This document shows positions 10,440-20,969 of a stretch of DNA of 64,000 nt, piece by piece. Position numbers and translations under genes: made by a program. The stretch is from positions 7,146,001 to 7,210,000 of the forward strand of contig JBBBDQ010000330.1 of assembly GCA_037127315.1 (NCBI GenBank), in the 5' to 3' direction. Below the pieces are notes generated by a model, which made no database searches, was not told the DNA's origin, and saw nothing but the letters and a program-made list of their open reading frames with translations. Source of the DNA: Ascarosepion bandense. Taxonomy: Eukaryota; Mollusca; Cephalopoda; Sepiida; Sepiidae. The stretch's first letter is position 1. Every line of letters begins with the position of its first letter.

Positions 10440-11560
10440 TGAATTCTTCTTCTATATGCCATGCCCCTTCAGAACATAGGCAATGATGGCTTTCCATGTT
10501 TCCCTATCCCTGGTGGCTCTTGGCACACTTTCTCCTGTTACCCCACCCAAACCTCGCTCTGCCATCCACCTGATCAGGCCCTTCAAGTATATTATCCACT
10601 GCTTTCCCCTGTCTCTTTTTCCCCGCCACCTGACCTGTGAGTATCAGATTCTCCAAGCCTTCTTTCCTCATTACATGTTTGAAGAACTTCAGCTGTCTCT
10701 TTCCTGATGCTCAGTATTAATTTTCTTTTCATTTCTATCCTTTTTCTAAAACCTCATCATTGCTCACATGCTCAATCCATGATATTCGTAGCATCCTTCT
10801 TTAGAACCAGATTTCAGTCACTAAGTTTTTCCTTCATCTTCAATGATATTGTCCAGCATTCACTACCATATTGAAGGACAGACATCACATAGCAATCCAG
10901 TACTCTCTTTGTTTCTAGTGAAATTTTCCTGTCTCTTAATACTCTGCTCAGCTTCTGGAATGTGTCCTTGGCTATTCCAATTCGCCTTCATATCTCAGTG
11001 TCGCACTTTCCGTCTTCTGTTAGAACACTTCCCAAGTAGTTAAATTTTTGTACTTGCTTGATTTTAGTATCCCCAACCTGTAATTGGCATTTTAGGCTCC
11101 TTTGTTTTCTGATGACCATACAGTCGGTTTTCTTGTAATTTATTTGTAATCCTTTCTTTTAACTTTCTTCATCTATCATTTTTAGGAGGTTTTGTAGTTT
11201 TCTTTTCATATCAGCTATCAGCACTGTATCATATGTGTATTTTATGTTGTTTAGATTGTGACCACCAATGAGGAATCCTGGCATAACTCCTAGGGTCCTT
11301 ACTGTGCAAGTTGAATAGATCTGGTGAAAAGACATCTTTTTCTTACACCCCTTTCTATCTGGCTTCTTAGGCAGAGCTATGAAAATTGGTGTGCTTAGGC
11401 CATCTGGTATTGCACCACTGTTGTAGATTTCATTTATTATTTCCATAATTTTCTCTATGCCAAAATCTTCTAAGGCAGTCAACATCTCTATTACACTGCC
11501 ATCTGGTCCAGCTGCTTTGTTCCTATTCAATTTGGTCATTGCAGCTTTCACTTTGGATTT
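10440..11560 (-). mobile_element. LINE-R 3' part: reverse transcriptase end and C-terminus
   Basis: The best preserved coding piece is the 130-residue frame at 11159-11551. It begins LNRNKAAGPDGSVIEML (upstream of palm motif A), has ALPKKPDRKGC, then GFLIGGHNLNNIKYTYDTVL. The last is palm motif C, normally YADDTVL, with the first Asp lost (YTYD). Only about 35 residues separate LPKKP from motif C, so the motif A part is deleted. Downstream (11158 to 10440, minus strand) comes the family C-terminal region with stops: a KTDCMVIRKQ-like segment, a CWTI segment and finally MRKEGLENLILTGQ. The copy is 5'-truncated and inactive. Confidence 0.85.
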
Positions 11561-12097
11561 TAATTTTTCCGGTCCGTCAACTTGAGAGAATTATTCCAAG
11601 AACATTATTGTGTATTATTCAAAAGATTTGTTTCATCCGTTGATTTTATATGAAAGTACTAAAATATTATAACTCCCTAATAGCAAGTTACCAGAAGTTC
11701 CTTTCAGAATAATGTTATGAAAAACAACTTTATAAAACTTTCCCCACTTGGTATATGACAATTTTATCTTCTGCCCTTAACAAGCATTCCCTCACACACC
11801 ACAAGCTCAGTGTTAGAGCAGTCTCAATACAACAAACTCTCCCTCTGCTGAGTGTGTGAATCTTTGAAATCTTTATTCAAAAAACATCCAAGATGACTAC
11901 CAAAAGGAAATTGTCTTTGTCTAACCTCAACCTGTGAAGAAGGAAAGAAAGGCCATTTATTGACATAAAAATTATGGTGATTTCTCCACTGAATAAACTT
12001 TTTGCACATTTTGAAGAAGTGGATCCGAACATTGAACAATTTGCAAGGACTGAACGAGTGACACTTGATATATTTCATCCATATCATTAAATTTATG

Positions 12098-12100
<3 letters not shown>
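11561..12100 (+). other. Unassigned sequence, possible processed retrocopy
   Basis: A stretch with less extreme composition ends at a 33-base poly(A). One plus-strand frame (about 11960-12074) reads FAHFEEVDPNIEQFARTERV and stops before the A tract. An AATAAA occurs at about 11992, about 105 bases before the poly(A), which is far for a cleavage signal. I do not recognise the peptide. A retrocopy or a 3' LINE/SINE end are both possible. Confidence 0.3.

Positions 12101-12133
<33 letters not shown>
12101..12133 (+). repeat. Poly(A) tract, 33 bases
   Basis: Uninterrupted A run followed by gaaacaaacaa. It may be a retroposon tail belonging to the sequence upstream. Confidence 0.9.
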
Positions 12134-12135
<2 letters not shown>

Positions 12136-12351
12136 AACAAACAATTCAGACAAAGGTCACTATGTTTGTAAAAAAACAAATCTATTGGCTACTGAGTCCT
12201 GCCCTAACTGACAACATCACTGATTCACAAGCAAACACAGGCAGCTAATAAAATGTTTTGTATTTGTATGTATTTTGGTACATTTTGCTGCTAAAATGTT
12301 TTGTTTTTTTTTGCTTCTGTATCTTAGTTTGTTGTATATGTTTAGCAAATC

Positions 12352-12507
12352 GTGGTGGTCCAGTGGATATCGGCTTGGAACAAGAAATCGGGGAGCCAAG
12401 TTTGAATTCCAGTTGAATTCATTGCATTCACTTACGTGCAAATACCCTTGGGAAAGGTATTAATCTGTCTATTCCTTCCAGTTATGGGTTAAATAACAGG
12501 ACAGATT
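12352..12507 (+). repeat. 5' half of SINE-A, left arm of a head-to-head pair
   Basis: Runs from gtggtggtccagtggatatc through the body to aacaggacagatt and stops there. It joins directly to an oppositely oriented SINE-A, so the pair forms an inverted repeat of roughly 155 bp per arm with little spacer. Confidence 0.92.
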
Positions 12508-12696
12508 ATCTCGCAGTAGGTTGCCATTGCTTTCTGCGGTAGACTGGTTGTCAACCAAGGCTATAGGACCCAATCTGTCCTGATATTCAACCCATACCCA
12601 AGAGAAGAGATAGATTCATACCTTTCCCAAGGGTATTTGTAAGTGAATATAATGAACCCAATTGGAATTTCAACTTAGCTCAACAATTTTCTCATT
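12508..12696 (-). repeat. SINE-A lacking its 3' end, right arm of the pair
   Basis: Starts at atctcgcagtaggttgccat (minus-strand middle of SINE-A) and runs back to a diverged head near 12696. Its body is less similar to the consensus than the left arm, so the two arms derive from different copies rather than a recent self-inversion. Confidence 0.88.
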
Positions 12697-13266
12697 ACTG
12701 AAATAGTAATTTTTTAATCTTATCTTAGTCTAGAATAAGGCTAAAATAATGAGATATAAACTCTTCATACTATAATAAACACTTGACTTAATTTGTAAAT
12801 TTAGGTTCCTTTAAAGCTATTCTCCATTTTAGTTTCATAGAGCAAAAGCTTAAACACCATCTGAGCCATACATTGGCATATTTATTGTTACAAGAAAATC
12901 AGCCGATATTCTCCAAAACTTATGCTTCAAAGTAAGTTGTGTTCCTTAGAAATAAAAGTAGATGCATAAAAAATTAGCATTAAAAATATTGGCTACTACC
13001 TTGGAATTAAACTCTAAAACTACTTTATGATTACCTACCCCCATATGGTAGGATGAGCTGCATGCTCCAATGACCATGGAAGCTATGCTGGTAGGAGTTT
13101 ATCTCCTGGCAGGTCAAGCCTAGCTAGAAAGGTCAACAAGTAGAAGCTAAACAAAACCTAGTTTCCAAGAGAGTAAACTTCAATAGCAAAACATGCCTCA
13201 AGCAGGCCACAGCTCTACAGTTGGATAGATAAGCAAGCATTAGCAGACCAATACACAGGGTACGAT
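12697..13266. other. No gene seen; spacer
   Basis: AT-rich to about 13010. Then 13020-13260 is more balanced sequence (containing ctgcatgctccaatgacc) that may be an unclassified repeat. No frame is open for more than about 60 codons. Confidence 0.45.
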
Positions 13267-13890
13267 AGATGAATTGTCATCTAAATTATTTACAAATGAA
13301 AATAACATTGACATTTCATTTTAACAGATATATTTACCAACATTTCACAAAATATCTTAAAAAAGAGAATCACAGTCTGGTAAGTTAGCTGGCCGGATGT
13401 AAAGGGGTGATGTCATTGCAGATGATCAGCTTGTGTGGTATGGTGTGAAGTCTTGTTGCCAGACATAGGGTCTTCCAGAAGCCACTCTCTTGACTCAGAA
13501 GAGCACAACCTCCTCAAGGCACTTGATTCTGAGTTGAGTCTGAGGCCCCGTGGAAAGATGAATAGAGGCATAACTTTGCCATCACTAGTGATCACTCCAA
13601 ACACCTTCATTATCTCCATTAGACTCATCCAACTCTTTCTGAATCCTTTGTACTGTCATTGACACCCAAGAATTTTAAAGTGTTCCTATTGGAGCTTCCA
13701 GCACAAATGCCAAGCTGTACAGCATACTGTTTCCAAATTTCTTGCAGAGTGAGTTGTGTCATAGTGCTCTTTTTCTCGCAGATGGTGCCCAACTTACCCT
13801 ACTAACTGTGCTGTTGACAAAAAAAAAAAAAAAATACTCACACACAAAATTAAAAATATAAAATGGTGACAATTTATCCATTGCACTGTC
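13267..13890 (-). mobile_element. Internally deleted mariner-type transposon
   Basis: The 71-residue frame at 13413-13628 gives KVFGVITSDGKVMPLFIFPRGLRL and the remnant MSGNKTSHHTT of the catalytic block (family: VWQQDSAPCHT). This is typical of mariner-like DDE transposases. Upstream in the transposon (13640-13830) lies an N-terminal LTLQEIWKQYAVQL helix-turn-helix-like piece. The HTH and catalytic parts are joined directly, so about half of the transposase is missing. Diverged inverted termini are suggested at 13267 (gatgaattgtcatctaaatt) and 13866-13889. The copy at 51532 shares the same layout and flanking untranslated sequence. Confidence 0.8.
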
Positions 13891-15069
13891 TTGTGATGAC
13901 GACTGGATGATAAGCAACACAGTCAATTACAATGACATAAATAACCCAATTCTAGTTAGCTGAATACAGCAGATGTTGGTATGAGTTATGACCACTTGTA
14001 CTGAATTGTATTTGTAAGCATGAAAGCAATTTGAAAAAAAACAGCAGGACTAACACATCACTCAATAAGTCCGGGGCCTGACATAATGATGGTGCCACTA
14101 ATAAAAAGTCCATATGATTTTTATGAATTACTAACCTTCAAATGGTACGTGACAAAATTTGGACCCAATCAGAATATTAGTTTACAAATTACAGTTATTT
14201 AAGTGAAGCTACTGTTGCAAATTTTCAAAACAATGGAAAAATCTGAATTTTGTATGTTGATAAAGCATTGCTTTCTGATAGGAATAAAATACTGTTCCAG
14301 CAAAGAAATGGCTTGATAAGGGTTATTTGGAATCTGCTCCATTGAAAACATTGGTTAAGAGGTGGTATGCTGACTTTAAACGCAGTCATACAGACACAAA
14401 TGATGCTGAGTAAGAGAGAGAAAGAGAAAGAAAAAAGTAAGGCAAAGACAAAGAAAGACAAAAAAAAAAGAGTAAGAGAGAAAAAGAAAGAGAAGAATGA
14501 GAGGAAAAAACATGAACAGGTGTTCTCCCTATTGTAAGCCTTCATTCACCTCTAGACTTTTGTCACTATTAGATTTGTATCTATCACTGCAAGGCTCAAT
14601 TACTATCACTGCAGTCAGTAATTTTATACTGAAGGACACTTTTTATATTCAATGTACACCTCAGATAAAAGTGACATCACCATAGAAGAATTTTTCATAA
14701 CTGTAGTTACCAAATCAGTATCTCTTAAATTTACTCTATCTTAGGGAAATCTTAACAGTGTACAAAGGAAACTCTTCCCTTGACTTAATACAAATTAATA
14801 GTTTCAAATAGTTTAAATGCTCTGGCTTGCCAGAAATTCTTAAACTTATCAATCAATATTACATAATTTGGAGTATCAATTCTGGGAATATTTTTTCTTT
14901 CTTGAAAAAATACCTAAAATAATTTAAGTCACCAAATATCACTGACATTGCAAAAAAAAAAAAAAAAATAAATCTGATAGCAACTATACAGATCTAAGAA
15001 TATTAAACTTTTTGCCTTTCTCATAAGATTCTCACAAAAATATATTTAAAAAAATTCTGAAGTAAATTA
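13891..15069. other. No gene seen; spacer with purine-rich tract
   Basis: A GA-rich plus-strand tract lies at about 14409-14510, and A runs near 14951-14968. No coding or repeat family was recognised. Confidence 0.55.
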
Positions 15070-15547
15070 TGTTTGAGGTCTGACCAAAAAATATCTAGAC
15101 TGTTGCTATGGTAATGAAGCTAAATCTTGCTCACTTTTGTTTACAGCAGTGCTTGGAAGGAAAGTGTGTAGAGTGTGGTCATCTCTTCACACCACCAAGG
15201 TTCCATCAGTGACGAATTTTTGACCAAGGACAACATTCACGAGGACCAACAACCACCATATTCCCCAGATCTCACCCCTTGAAACTTCATATTTCCAAAA
15301 ATCAAATCCCATTTGAAAAAGATTTCAAGAAGTCAAGGAAAGCCAAGAAAATGCAATGAGGCAGGTGATTAATACACCAAAAACGAAGTTCTAAGAATGC
15401 TTCAATCAATGGAAACAATGCTGAATAAAGTGTGTGCCTTTGGAAGCAAACTACTTTGAAAGAGATTAAAAGTTAAATTAAATTTATGTGTTGTTAGTTT
15501 TCTTTTTTCTAGTGCGAATGCAGATAGTTTTTGATCAGATCTCAAAC
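15070..15547 (+). mobile_element. Deleted mariner transposon, 478 bp, both termini present
   Basis: The left terminus TGTTTGAGGTCTGACCAAAA and the reverse complement of the right terminus TGTTTGAGATCTGATCAAAA match in 18 of 20 positions and continue for about 10 more. The flanks are TA on the left and TG (possibly mutated TA) on the right. Inside, a 5' untranslated region (tatggtaatgaagct) passes abruptly into the transposase C-terminus: EQPPYSPDLTP, holding the third catalytic Asp, then PKIKSHLK. Stops are present. The element is non-autonomous. Confidence 0.82.
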
Positions 15548-15552
15548 ATGTT

Positions 15553-15800
15553 TATCATTTCACCACAAAAAAGGTAATAAACTCACAAAGACACATGGGA
15601 TTACTGAGTGTGAGAGAATATCGGAAAAAAATAACATCATTAAGTAGAGAGTATAAGAAAAGAACAGGAATTAAGGTAGAAGAAAATCATTCTATTTAAA
15701 TTTTTGAAGACTGAAATTGATTGAAAAGCAAGAAACCTGAAGAGACTGCCACAATAAGAATATGATATACAGACTATACATCTAAAACTAATAGTGCGAT
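15553..15800 (-). mobile_element. Decayed LINE-J 3' tail
   Basis: Minus-strand sequence recalls the LINE-J end: a final gtggtgaaatgata, and upstream a cttcaaaaatttaaat phrase equivalent to the conserved ctccaagaatttaaatg. It directly follows the mariner copy. Heavy divergence makes this tentative. Confidence 0.5.
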
Positions 15801-15956
15801 ATGCAATAAAACAACAGTAGGACACTAAATGAAGTCATCTAAGTTACGCATCAATTTAGTTTCTATGCAACATTGGCATTTTCTTGATGTAGAAAGATAA
15901 CCAACATTTGTTGCATTTCATTTCATCCCAATATACATGTTTCCCCTCAATAAAAG

Positions 15957-16036
15957 GCTTACAGCCCATCATGTTGAATACACCGGTTCTCGTTCGATCA
16001 TCAAAGTTAAGCAATGTTGAGGCTGGTCAGTACTTG
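15957..16036 (+). repeat. 5S rRNA-derived sequence, 5' two thirds (5S-SINE copy 1)
   Basis: Close to positions 1-77 of metazoan 5S rRNA: gcttacagcc, acaccggttctcgttcgatc, aagttaagcaatg (box A region), ctggtcagtacttg. The remaining 3' part of 5S resumes at 16330. It is not a functional gene because it is split and carries changes. Confidence 0.88.
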
Positions 16037-16329
16037 TAAGTTTTGTCTCTTAGAAAACTCTTAGAAGACAACAAAAGAATCATAGCAGGTCTTTGTAAGT
16101 AGAAGGTGGTTTCAGAAAGTTTGTGAACTCTAAATGATGTAATTGCACTGTTCAAGGGAAATATACACACTTGATAATCACTGGTACTGAGCCTACGGAG
16201 TCACTCAGTCAATAAACTTCATACCTTTTTCGTATTCATTGCTGTTTAAATTTCAGAGACAAGGAGTTATTATTTATATGTGGAATATTATCTTCTTTAT
16301 TGCCATTTTTGGCAGTTGTGCCTTTCTGC
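16037..16329. other. 293-bp insertion splitting a 5S-derived sequence
   Basis: Separates two complementary parts of one 5S-derived sequence. Its last 90 bp (tcttctttattgccattttt) resemble the left arm of foldback F. No clear inverted termini were seen, and the flanking tact/tgct similarity is too weak to be called a target duplication. Confidence 0.5.
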
Positions 16330-16369
16330 TTAGATGGGTGACCACTTGGGAATACCAAGTGCTGTAAGT
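16330..16369 (+). repeat. 5S rRNA-derived sequence, 3' third
   Basis: Matches 5S positions 78-119: tagatgggtgaccacttggg, aataccaagtgctgtaag. These are the 5S intermediate element and box C. It is followed after 12 bases by a SINE-A head, so 5S and tRNA-derived parts are adjacent in the same orientation. Confidence 0.88.
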
Positions 16370-16381
16370 GTTTAGTGATCG

Positions 16382-16500
16382 ATGTGCATTGTGGTGCAGT
16401 GGATATTGGCTCGGAAAGAGAAATCGGTGAGCCAAGTTCGAATTCCAGTTGAATACCCTGCATTCACCTTCCCTCCAGTTATACATTAAATAACAAGGGT
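16382..16500 (+). repeat. SINE-A copy with internal deletion, 5S-linked
   Basis: The clean tRNA-like head (gtgcattgtggtgcagtgga, gagccaagttcgaattcc with an intact box B) is followed by cattcaccttccctccagtt. The segment with the cacttacgcgcaaatac and ggaaaggtattaatcc phrases is missing. The copy fades after aataacaaggg. Confidence 0.85.
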
Positions 16501-17419
16501 AGGACTTGGGGACCCTGCCCTTAAAAACAAATCCCAATGAATCTTGATACTCGAAAAGAAAAAAAAGTATTACTAGACACAAAACTTATATAAAAAACAA
16601 CAATTGTTGAAAGGAAAAGGTAATACCAGGCATAAATAAATAAAATTTAGTTGGCAATAAATGACCTGCTGAGGTTGATTTGCCATAAAAAGAAAACAAC
16701 CAACCAATCTCAATAAAATCATTAGTCTGAGGAAGTCCTTTTAAAGGATTTTCTCCAAGAGGGAAGTAAGTAAAAGTGTTTGAAAATGTTTTTCTGTGTT
16801 ATTCAAGCTGTGTATGGTTTTTTGATGCCATTTGACAACATTTATCCCGTTGACAAATGTAGCATGAGTTTCAAATAAATGTCATAAACATATTTCAGCT
16901 GTTGGGTATATAAATACGCATTTAGTGTTTCAGAACATTTTAAAAAATCTAAATAAATATACCCTGACAATCCCACATTACCTTTCTTCCACAAAGGGCT
17001 GCTTCTGGGGGACAGTTGTTAGGATTTATCCTTGTCAGTCCACTACTTTTGTGGTGAACATTATTACATATTAGTGTGCTTTGAATTTATTTTTAACTGC
17101 TGTTTACAATTGGTAGTTAAGATTATACATTTGTCATTAAAATTGATTAAAGAAAGATAAAACACAAAAATAAATCCACAAATAGAAGTTACTTCTGACT
17201 CAATCTGAGATATATCCAGTGATTTTTTTAACTAAGAAATTCTAGTGATAGAAGTAGACATGTGGGTGGATAATACAAGGATCGAGTACTGAGTGAATAG
17301 TCTGGTATTGTTACAACAATGGAAGTATTCAAGAGTGCTGGTTTTTGAGTAGGATGATAATGATGATGATTGATTGTCTACATTCAGATAGCAAAATTGA
17401 TGGTGGATCCATTTAACAA
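16501..17419. other. No gene seen; AT-rich spacer
   Basis: No coding signal or recognised repeat. Composition turns purine-rich at the right end. Confidence 0.55.
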
Positions 17420-17671
17420 GTAGAAAACTGAGGAAGACAAATAGAAAGAAAGAAAGATACTGAAAGATGAAGAAAAAGGTGGGAAAGAGAAGCAGAAAGA
17501 GAGTTCAGGTTTGAGCACAATATAAAGAAGCAAAAAAAAAAAAAACCCAGTTGCAAATAAACAGAAGCAGAATGAGAGAAGCACCAGAAGGAAAAATAAA
17601 ATAAGAGGACAGCAAAATGAGGAGTAAGAAGGAGGGAAAAAGAGGGAAGGAAACAGGAGGAGAAGTAAAGG
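17420..17671 (+). repeat. Purine-rich flank of the minisatellite
   Basis: An irregular GA-rich plus strand precedes the ordered array, including a 13-base A run near 17533. On the opposite strand it keeps pyrimidine-rich frames open. Confidence 0.75.
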
Positions 17672-18380
17672 ATGGGAGGAAGAGGAGGAGGAGAAAAAAA
17701 GATGGCAGCAAGGAGGAGGAGAAAAAGAGATGGCAGCAAGGAGGAGGATGAGGAGGAGAAAAAAGAGATGGCAGCAAGGAGGAGGATGAGGAGAAAAAGA
17801 GATGGCAACAAGGAGGATGAGGAGGAGAAAAAGAGATGGCAACAAGGAGGATGAGGAGGAGAAAAAGAGATGGCAACAAGGAGGATGAGGAGGAGAAAAA
17901 AGAGATGGCAACAAGGAGGATGAGGAGGAGAAAAAAAGAGATGGCAACAAGGAGGATGAGGAGGAGAAAAAAAGAGATGGCAACAAGGAGGATGAGGAGG
18001 AGAAAAAAAGAGATGGCAACAAGGAGGATGAGGAGGAGAAAAAAAGAGATGGCAACAAGGAGGATGAGGAGGAGAAAAAAGAGATGGCAACAAGGAGGAT
18101 GAGGAGGAGAAAAAAGAGATGGCAACAAGGAGGATGAGGAGGAGAAAAAAAGAGATGGCAGCACCGAGGATGAGGAGGAGAAAAAAGAGATGGCAGCACC
18201 GAGGATGAGGAGGAGAAAAAAGAGATGGCAGCACCGAGGATGAGGAGGAGAAAGAGATGGCAGCACCGAGGATGAGGAGGAGAAAGAGATGGCAGCACCG
18301 AGGATGAGGAGGAGAAAGAGATGGCAGCACCGAGGATGAGGAGGAGAAAGAGATAGCAGCACGGAGGATGAGGAGGAAGT
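17672..18380 (+). repeat. 32-36 bp purine-rich minisatellite, two subarrays
   Basis: Tandem units gatggcaacaaggaggatga plus ggaggag and a variable A run, repeated about 20 times. Units at about 17806-18135 carry gcaacaagg and are usually 36 bp (17940 to 17976). Units at 18155-18345 carry gcagcaccg and shorten to exactly 32 bp (18255, 18287, 18319) as the A run contracts from 7 to 3. Three long minus-strand frames (384-397 residues, Ser/Leu/Pro/His/Phe-rich) exist only because the pyrimidine-rich strand lacks stop codons; they are not proposed as genes. Confidence 0.93.
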
Positions 18381-18566
18381 AAAGAGATGGCAGCACGAAG
18401 ATAATGGAGGAAGAGAAGTACAGCATGACAGCAAGGACATGAAGAAGGAAAAGTAACGAATGGCAGCAAGGAAGGAGAAGGAAAAGGAAAGGAAGATATG
18501 TGAATAAGGAGAAAAAGGAACAAGAGAAGGATGAGAGAAATTAAGTAAAAAAAAAAAAAAAAAAAA
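18381..18566 (+). repeat. Degenerate purine-rich tail ending in poly(A)
   Basis: Decayed units of the same array and irregular GA sequence, ending in an A run at about 18547-18568. Confidence 0.75.
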
Positions 18567-19976
18567 AATGATATCACAAAGGCAAGAAAGCAAGATTAAA
18601 ATATGTTTCATAAAGCAATGTGAAAGGCCACCAGAACAATGAGCAATGTTACACAACACTTAAAAAGAAAGAAAAAAGTATATAAACAAACACCAAGTCA
18701 GAAACGTATGCCCCATTAGAGATACATAAAAAGAAAATAATCAATAGATGAAGAGAATGCCTGGTGCTAAAGTCGGCTGTTATAATGCCGATAAGCACAA
18801 GGTATTGTTAGAACTACAACTCCTTGATAGGACTACATTTTGTGTGGGTGTTTTTGTTTTGACCCGCTTGAATTCGAGACTGTTTAAGTACAAAACTGAA
18901 CAGAGAGAAGATAAAAGGTTGATCAAGCTTTTCATTTTTAAATTTAATAAACAGAAAGAAAAAGAAAAAGTTATATAGGAATTAAAAACTTAGAAACGAA
19001 CATCTTTTAGACAATTAATTTGAATTATTTTAAAAAGTTATCTCACTATCAATATAGGCCATACCATCTTTTGCATTACAAATGATTGCAAACTTGTTCA
19101 GGCAATTTTAAAATAAAGGATGAAAGTAACTAACAAGACACTTGTAGATAATCAATGTTCAATTAACAAACAAGAAAGCAAATTTCATAAATATTTATTA
19201 TTTTTTCCTTTTATCCTCAAAACCTATTAGATAACCAATTATTGATTATACACAAAGATGTCTTTCAGGCTCTTGGTCAGAAATGTCTAAACTATCGTCT
19301 GTATACAACCATTTTCTCAGATCAATAATTAAACATGACTTCAAGCAAATATAAACTTTTAAGTCTTAAGACAATCCTTCATCAAACAGACTGGTGCTAC
19401 CAAATCATGAATGAAAAACTTTACCAATTAATAAAAACAACATCACTTGAAGATTTCCAACAGCAGCAACATATAACAAAGATGGACAACCCCCCCCCCA
19501 CAAAATGGAATCAAGATTAACTTTATACACTACCAAAAAAACAGGTTTAAAATAATTGTTTATTTTTAAGTGTAATTGATATTTTTTTCAATAAACAATA
19601 ACAGTTAAAAAAAATTTAAAAAAAAGCAAAATAATATAAGACAAGTAATACATGCGTGTATGTTTGATATATTCTAAACTGTTATCTGCATACAACCATT
19701 TTTTTATATCAATAATTAATGTGCATGTGTTTGTATATGTGGATGTATATATATATATATATATACCATTTCAACACCCTGTAACCCCCCCCCGCAACTA
19801 CCAGCTCTGTCCTTTTCTACTTTGTGACAGTTGTTAACCCAAAACCCCTCCAAACTCTACCCCAGGGCCTTGCCATTTGGAAAAAACAATGTCACTGACA
19901 TGATAGAATCTCTATTAGAGATCCTATGTCGAAATGTACATCCGACACCTTTGAATTTTGAAAATTTTCTCTAATT

Positions 19977-20008
<32 letters not shown>

Positions 20009-20361
20009 AATATATTGTCGTTCCTCTTACATTTTCTATACAAACTGTTTGATGCCCAAGTCAGACTGCATGAACACATTTTGTGCTCATTGCATACATT
20101 AACCAAAACAAATATGTTATGACCAGTCAGAGCCACTCGTACTCAAAAACCAAAACCTTAATTTTGTGCCAACTATATAAACCCAAATTCAAACACATTC
20201 ATTACAGACCAGTGTTTGATGTCAACACTGACATGCTGAAAGAGAGATGCAACACAGATCAGCACTTGATTCTAACAGTGGCTGAGGGAGAGACATCATT
20301 GATAATGACAGCCACCACCAATGTTCATTTCACTTCTAATTTTTCCATTCTCTCTTCCTGT
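18567..20361. other. No gene seen; AT-rich spacer with microsatellites
   Basis: Contains (TA)n at 19746-19766 and (TA)n(CA)n at 19977-20008, C runs near 19491-19499 and 19787-19793, and a pair of similar ~48-bp segments (from about 19288 and 19673; both contain atacaaccatttt and atcaataattaa). No frame encodes a recognised protein. Confidence 0.5.
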
Positions 20362-20489
20362 GGGGTACCTAGACATGGTGTAATAGTTAGCAAGCTTGTC
20401 TCACTAAATTCATTAAAACTGAATTCGATCCTCAATGGGTGCCTCATACTTTTGTCCTTGTGCCACATCTAAGCTGCACTTAGAAAATA
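20362..20489 (+). repeat. SINE-B copy
   Basis: tRNA-like box A (catggtgtaatagttagc) and box B (gaattcgatcctcaatgg) are about 45 bp apart, followed by tgccacatctaagctgcac and cttagaaaa. This is the best plus-strand example of the family and includes both pol III boxes. Confidence 0.8.
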
Positions 20490-20533
20490 CCTCTCTTCCT
20501 GTTGCCTTAGCAACAGACAGAAGTCCCCAGTCT

Positions 20534-20535
<2 letters not shown>

Positions 20536-20596
<61 letters not shown>

Positions 20597-20597
20597 A
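20536..20597. repeat. (TA)n(TG)n microsatellite
   Basis: About 48 bp of TA repeats followed by about 14 bp of TG repeats. The same TA-then-TG arrangement recurs at 35581 and 35891. Confidence 0.95.
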
Positions 20598-20917
20598 AAC
20601 TACTTTTGCATTTATTTAACCCTACTTAATTTCCTCTTTCATCTGATGCTTTGATTTACATTTGCTGAGATGAAGAAGGAATTAACTTCCACAACAGTAA
20701 CAAGGCTGTCTTAAAGGTTAGCCATTTCTGTCTCTGCAACAATATATATGTATATATATTTTTCGGCAGCAATCTTTCTTTTAAAGATGTTTTGTTAAAA
20801 CCGACCAACAAGATTTTATTGATTTTTGATTTAACTTTTCCAGTATTCTCATGTTTTCTTTTTGCTGGAGATAAATGTAAAAATGTTTGACATTCCAAGC
20901 TTCACTGGCCATTTTAA

Positions 20918-20969
<52 letters not shown>

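Noticed and set aside
15957..16036. Functional 5S rRNA gene
   Set aside because: Split by an insertion, diverged, and part of a composite repeat also seen twice elsewhere.
17384..18659. Three overlapping minus-strand open frames of 337-397 codons
   Set aside because: They cover a purine-rich minisatellite whose complementary strand lacks stop codons in all frames. Composition is Ser/Leu/Pro/Phe/His from repeat units, with no domain or codon bias.
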